Assembly (NCBI RefSeq): GCF_003573545.1 | Contig: NZ_QWET01000004.1 | Location: forward strand, 186,001-250,000 | From: Mariniphaga sediminis | GTDB taxonomy: Bacteria > Bacteroidota > Bacteroidia > Bacteroidales > Prolixibacteraceae | Reading direction: 5' to 3' | DNA length: 64,000 nucleotides | Part shown: positions 61,723 through 64,000 of the stretch, piece by piece | Position numbering within the stretch: position 1 is the stretch's first letter | Layout of the letters: each line of letters starts with the position of its first letter | Notes under the pieces: model-generated | What the model was told of the DNA's origin: nothing | What the model saw: only the letters and a program-made list of their open reading frames with translations | Databases searched by the model: none | Program-made: the position numbers and the translations under genes

Positions 61723-63183
61723 TCACCCCATTATCATTCCGATAATCGTTGCACTCATCAGCGATGCCAGTGTGCCTGCCACCAAAGCGGGTACACCGTA
61801 TTTCGAAAGCAGCACCCGGCGTCCCGGTGCCAGCGCACCAATACCTCCAATCTGTATTCCGATTGAGGAAAAATTAGCAAATCCGCACAAAATATACGTT
61901 GCCATAATAATGGATTTGGGATGGGCAAAAACACCGGCAGATTTCAACTCTGCCAGGCTGATGTAACCAACAAACTCGGTAAGAATTATTTTTTCGCCCA
62001 GCAACCGGCCCACCACCATGATATCTTCAGCACTCACGCCAATGAGCCACATAACAGGGGCAAAGGTATATCCCAGAATAAACTGTAACGAAAGCTGGTC
62101 ATAACGCCCGTTTGTTCCCTGCCTAATAAAATCGTTTAAAGTGGTCCATTCCCCTATCTTTCCCACGGCAAAATTAAACATGGCAATGAATGCAAGAAAC
62201 ACCAGCAGCATGGCCCCAACATTCACAGCCAGCTTTATACCGTCGCCGGTACCATTAGTAATGGCATCCAGCATATTACTGCCAATCTTACTACGGCTCA
62301 CCTTAATTTGTTTGTTAATGGCTTCGGTGGGTGGCACCAACATTTTGGAAAAAACAATAGCAGCCGGCGCTGCCATAACGGATGCAGCCAGCAGGTGTTT
62401 GGCAAATTCCAGCCGCAATTGCGGATCATTTCCACCCAACAGCGCAATATATGCAGCAAGTACACCGCCCGCCAAGGTGGCCATTCCCCCCGTCATTACC
62501 AGCAAAATTTCCGACTTGCTCATCTTTTCCAGATAAGCTTTTATCATTAGGGGAGATTCGGTTTGACCCAAAAAAATATTTCCTGCAACCGAAAGCGCTT
62601 CGGCTCCCGAAATTTTTAACGCACGCGTAAAAACCCAGGCCAACGCCCAAACAATTTTTTGAATAATTCCCCAGTAAAACAGCAGGCTGGTGAGCGCAGA
62701 AAAAAAGATAATTGTCGGCAATACCTGGAAAAGAAAAATAAACCCATAGGTATTTTCATCCATTAAACCACCCAACAGAAACTCACTTCCCTCCTTTGTA
62801 AAATCAAGTATTTTGACAAAAATATATCCTAAAACCTCAAAAACTGTTCGGATAAACGGAACATAAAGCACCCCAATGGCCAACAATATCTGTACAGTCA
62901 ATCCTGCAATAACAGTGCGCCATGGAATGTTTTTTCTACTGGAACTTGACAAGAAGCCAATCAAAACAAGCACACCCATTCCCAATATTCCCCGCAACAG
63001 GGTAACAAAAGAGAAACCTTTTTCATGTTCTTTCGACAATAAAAGAATGGATTTATCCGCAGTACTTTTCCTTGCATCAAGTTGTTCATTGGGAGACTGA
63101 ACAAAAGCAGTTGTTTGGGCGACAACCGGTTGAAAAAAGAAAATGCCGGTGCAAACAATCACTAAGGCAAGGATCTTTTTCAT
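61723..63183 (-). CDS. Concentrative nucleoside transporter (NupC/CNT family)
   Basis: A 486-residue inner-membrane protein. After a signal-like N-terminus and a short loop comes the CNT core with the motifs GQTESPLMIKAYLEKMSKSEILLVMTGG (family signature) and FANFSSIGIQIGGIGALAPGRR near the C-terminus. About ten hydrophobic helices are visible. It imports nucleosides with Na+ or H+. The N-terminal hydrophobic stretch (1-23) before the core is longer than in E. coli NupC, a feature of some Bacteroidota proteins. The next gene upstream is the bifunctional nuclease, 9 bases away. Confidence 0.92.
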   Translation of the reverse strand: MKKILALVIVCTGIFFFQPVVAQTTAFVQSPNEQLDARKSTADKSILLLSKEHEKGFSFVTLLRGILGMGVLVLIGFLSSSSRKNIPWRTVIAGLTVQILLAIGVLYVPFIRTVFEVLGYIFVKILDFTKEGSEFLLGGLMDENTYGFIFLFQVLPTIIFFSALTSLLFYWGIIQKIVWALAWVFTRALKISGAEALSVAGNIFLGQTESPLMIKAYLEKMSKSEILLVMTGGMATLAGGVLAAYIALLGGNDPQLRLEFAKHLLAASVMAAPAAIVFSKMLVPPTEAINKQIKVSRSKIGSNMLDAITNGTGDGIKLAVNVGAMLLVFLAFIAMFNFAVGKIGEWTTLNDFIRQGTNGRYDQLSLQFILGYTFAPVMWLIGVSAEDIMVVGRLLGEKIILTEFVGYISLAELKSAGVFAHPKSIIMATYILCGFANFSSIGIQIGGIGALAPGRRVLLSKYGVPALVAGTLASLMSATIIGMIMG

Positions 63184-63192
63184 CCTGCCAGG

Positions 63193-63786
63193 TTAATTCT
63201 TCTTTCGGTTATTGATTTCATCCCGCAGGACAGATGCCTTTTCATAATCTTCGTTTTGAACCGCTTCACTGAGCATCTCTTCCAGTTCCTGCAAAGTATA
63301 ACGCGAAAAGGGTGACGAACCGGGCGGTTCTGATTTTTCGGAAACATTTGCAGTCCCGGGTTGCTTTCCCTCATCCGCTTCAAGCACAATACCTGCTTTC
63401 GACAAAATTTCTTCTGTTGTGTAAATAGGACAACGAAACCGCAGGGCCAGTGCCACTGCATCGGAAGTACGTGAGTCGATTTTTACTTCCCTGCCATCCA
63501 TCTCGCAAAATAATTCAGAATAAAATATTCCCTCTTCGAGTTTATGAATTACCACTTCAAGCAATACAATATTAAAAGCCAACGCAAGGTTTTTGATCAA
63601 ATCGTGTGTCAGCGGGCGGGGAGGTTTTAGCCCTTCAAGCTGAATGGCAATGGCCTGTGCTTCAACTGGCCCGATAATTATCGGAATCCTACGATCCCCA
63701 TTTTCTTCCGACAAAACCAATGCGTAAGCCCCTGACTGTGTCTGGCTTACAGATAGCCCCAAAATATTCAGTCTTATTTTTTGCAT
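63193..63786 (-). CDS. Bifunctional nuclease-family protein with a UVR motif
   Basis: A 197-residue protein with an N-terminal BFN/DUF151 domain (about 1-125; QSGAYALVLSEENGDRRIPIIIGPVEAQAIA, and IDSRTSDAVALALRFRCPIY) and a short C-terminal UvrB/UvrC-type motif (LEEMLSEAVQNEDYEKASVLRDEINNR). Family members show RNase and DNase activity in some reports. The position 9 bases before the nucleoside transporter gene suggests a nucleotide-salvage link, but that is inference. Confidence 0.88.
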   Translation of the reverse strand: MQKIRLNILGLSVSQTQSGAYALVLSEENGDRRIPIIIGPVEAQAIAIQLEGLKPPRPLTHDLIKNLALAFNIVLLEVVIHKLEEGIFYSELFCEMDGREVKIDSRTSDAVALALRFRCPIYTTEEILSKAGIVLEADEGKQPGTANVSEKSEPPGSSPFSRYTLQELEEMLSEAVQNEDYEKASVLRDEINNRKKN

Positions 63787-64000
63787 TCTCTTCCCAATCT
63801 GCTTTTAGTGTGAACCCAGCCCGGTTTTACGGAATGGATTTCAGATATATCGTGTGTAACAAAACTATTCAATAAGATAAAAACAAATATAACAATCATT
63901 TTTGGTTTAGCTCAGAATTGTTGGTTTGTTTTCGAACTACTAAAAAGTGTATTTATTGACTATATTTTTGAAAAATAGTTCTTTCAGTATTTGCCAATGT
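63787..64000. other. Gene-free right edge
   Basis: 214 bases upstream of the nuclease gene, AT-rich. No gene or strong element is visible before the window ends. Confidence 0.4.

Noticed and set aside
1-64000. tRNA, rRNA, CRISPR arrays, prophage or complete insertion sequences
   Set aside because: Looked for on both strands by eye; I saw no cloverleaf, repeat-spacer pattern, integrase or transposase.

Overview
The window looks like chromosome of a Bacteroidota bacterium, probably class Bacteroidia near Marinilabiliales/Prolixibacteraceae; the family-level placement is inference. Supporting signs: many genes are preceded by TAnnTTTG -7 boxes, sometimes with TTTG at -33, and Shine-Dalgarno sequences are weak. 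Typical Bacteroidota families are present: DUF6252 lipoproteins, a lamin-tail/FlgD-like surface protein, DUF1080 sugar hydrolase, DPP-IV-type S9 peptidase, a long-tailed S16, and lysine synthesis through DapL. I saw no rRNA, tRNA, CRISPR array, phage or intact insertion sequence.

Layout. 1-9.8 kb: edge of a NagB-like gene, ROK regulator, PHP phosphoesterase with a small flavin reductase, LolA-like protein, AAE-type transporter, secreted GH32, DUF2797, ilvE. 9.9-13.1 kb: a nested inverted repeat, then a sigma/anti-sigma/two Spy-like stress operon and the PPDK regulatory kinase. 13.3-18.6 kb: an orphan Dam methylase and the lysine/DAP genes dapL, dapF-like and lysA; dapL has a candidate structured 5' leader and the DapF-like protein lacks two expected active-site residues. 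18.9-23.9 kb: MNT/HEPN pair, glycosyltransferase, Sua5, head-GIN protein, rimM and rpsP. 24.2-28.8 kb: the most accessory-looking part, with a formimidoylglutamase-like gene overlapping an unrecognised membrane protein, a truncated secreted protein, tandem DUF6252 lipoproteins and gene-free sequence.

28.8-34.9 kb: TPR protein, EamA transporter, ruvC and a small membrane protein in one overlapping operon, opposite lipA, lipB and an EEP phosphatase. 34.9-36.1 kb: a gene-free, repeat-like stretch. 36.1-40.8 kb: Tat-exported Gfo/Idh/MocA oxidoreductase with a giant HEAT plus double DUF1080 protein, probably a periplasmic 3-keto-sugar module. 40.9-46.4 kb: aldehyde dehydrogenase, pirin, YceI, divergent osmC and crp/fnr genes sharing a symmetric promoter, a methyltransferase and an orphan antitoxin. 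46.6-53.7 kb: a second flavin reductase coupled to miaB, DPP-IV peptidase, Bax-inhibitor family protein, a broken antitoxin and a GNAT-nitrilase fusion. 53.8-64 kb: asd, lamin-tail protein, recX, prfB with a programmed +1 frameshift, a PPK1-ArsC fusion, a lipoprotein, a CNT nucleoside transporter and a bifunctional nuclease.

Most genes are housekeeping or envelope functions. The best candidates for something undescribed are the overlapping ureohydrolase/membrane-protein pair (24237-26472), the PPK1-ArsC fusion, the dapL leader with the unusual DapF, and the mirror-symmetric osmC/crp intergenic region. None can be proved novel from sequence reading alone.
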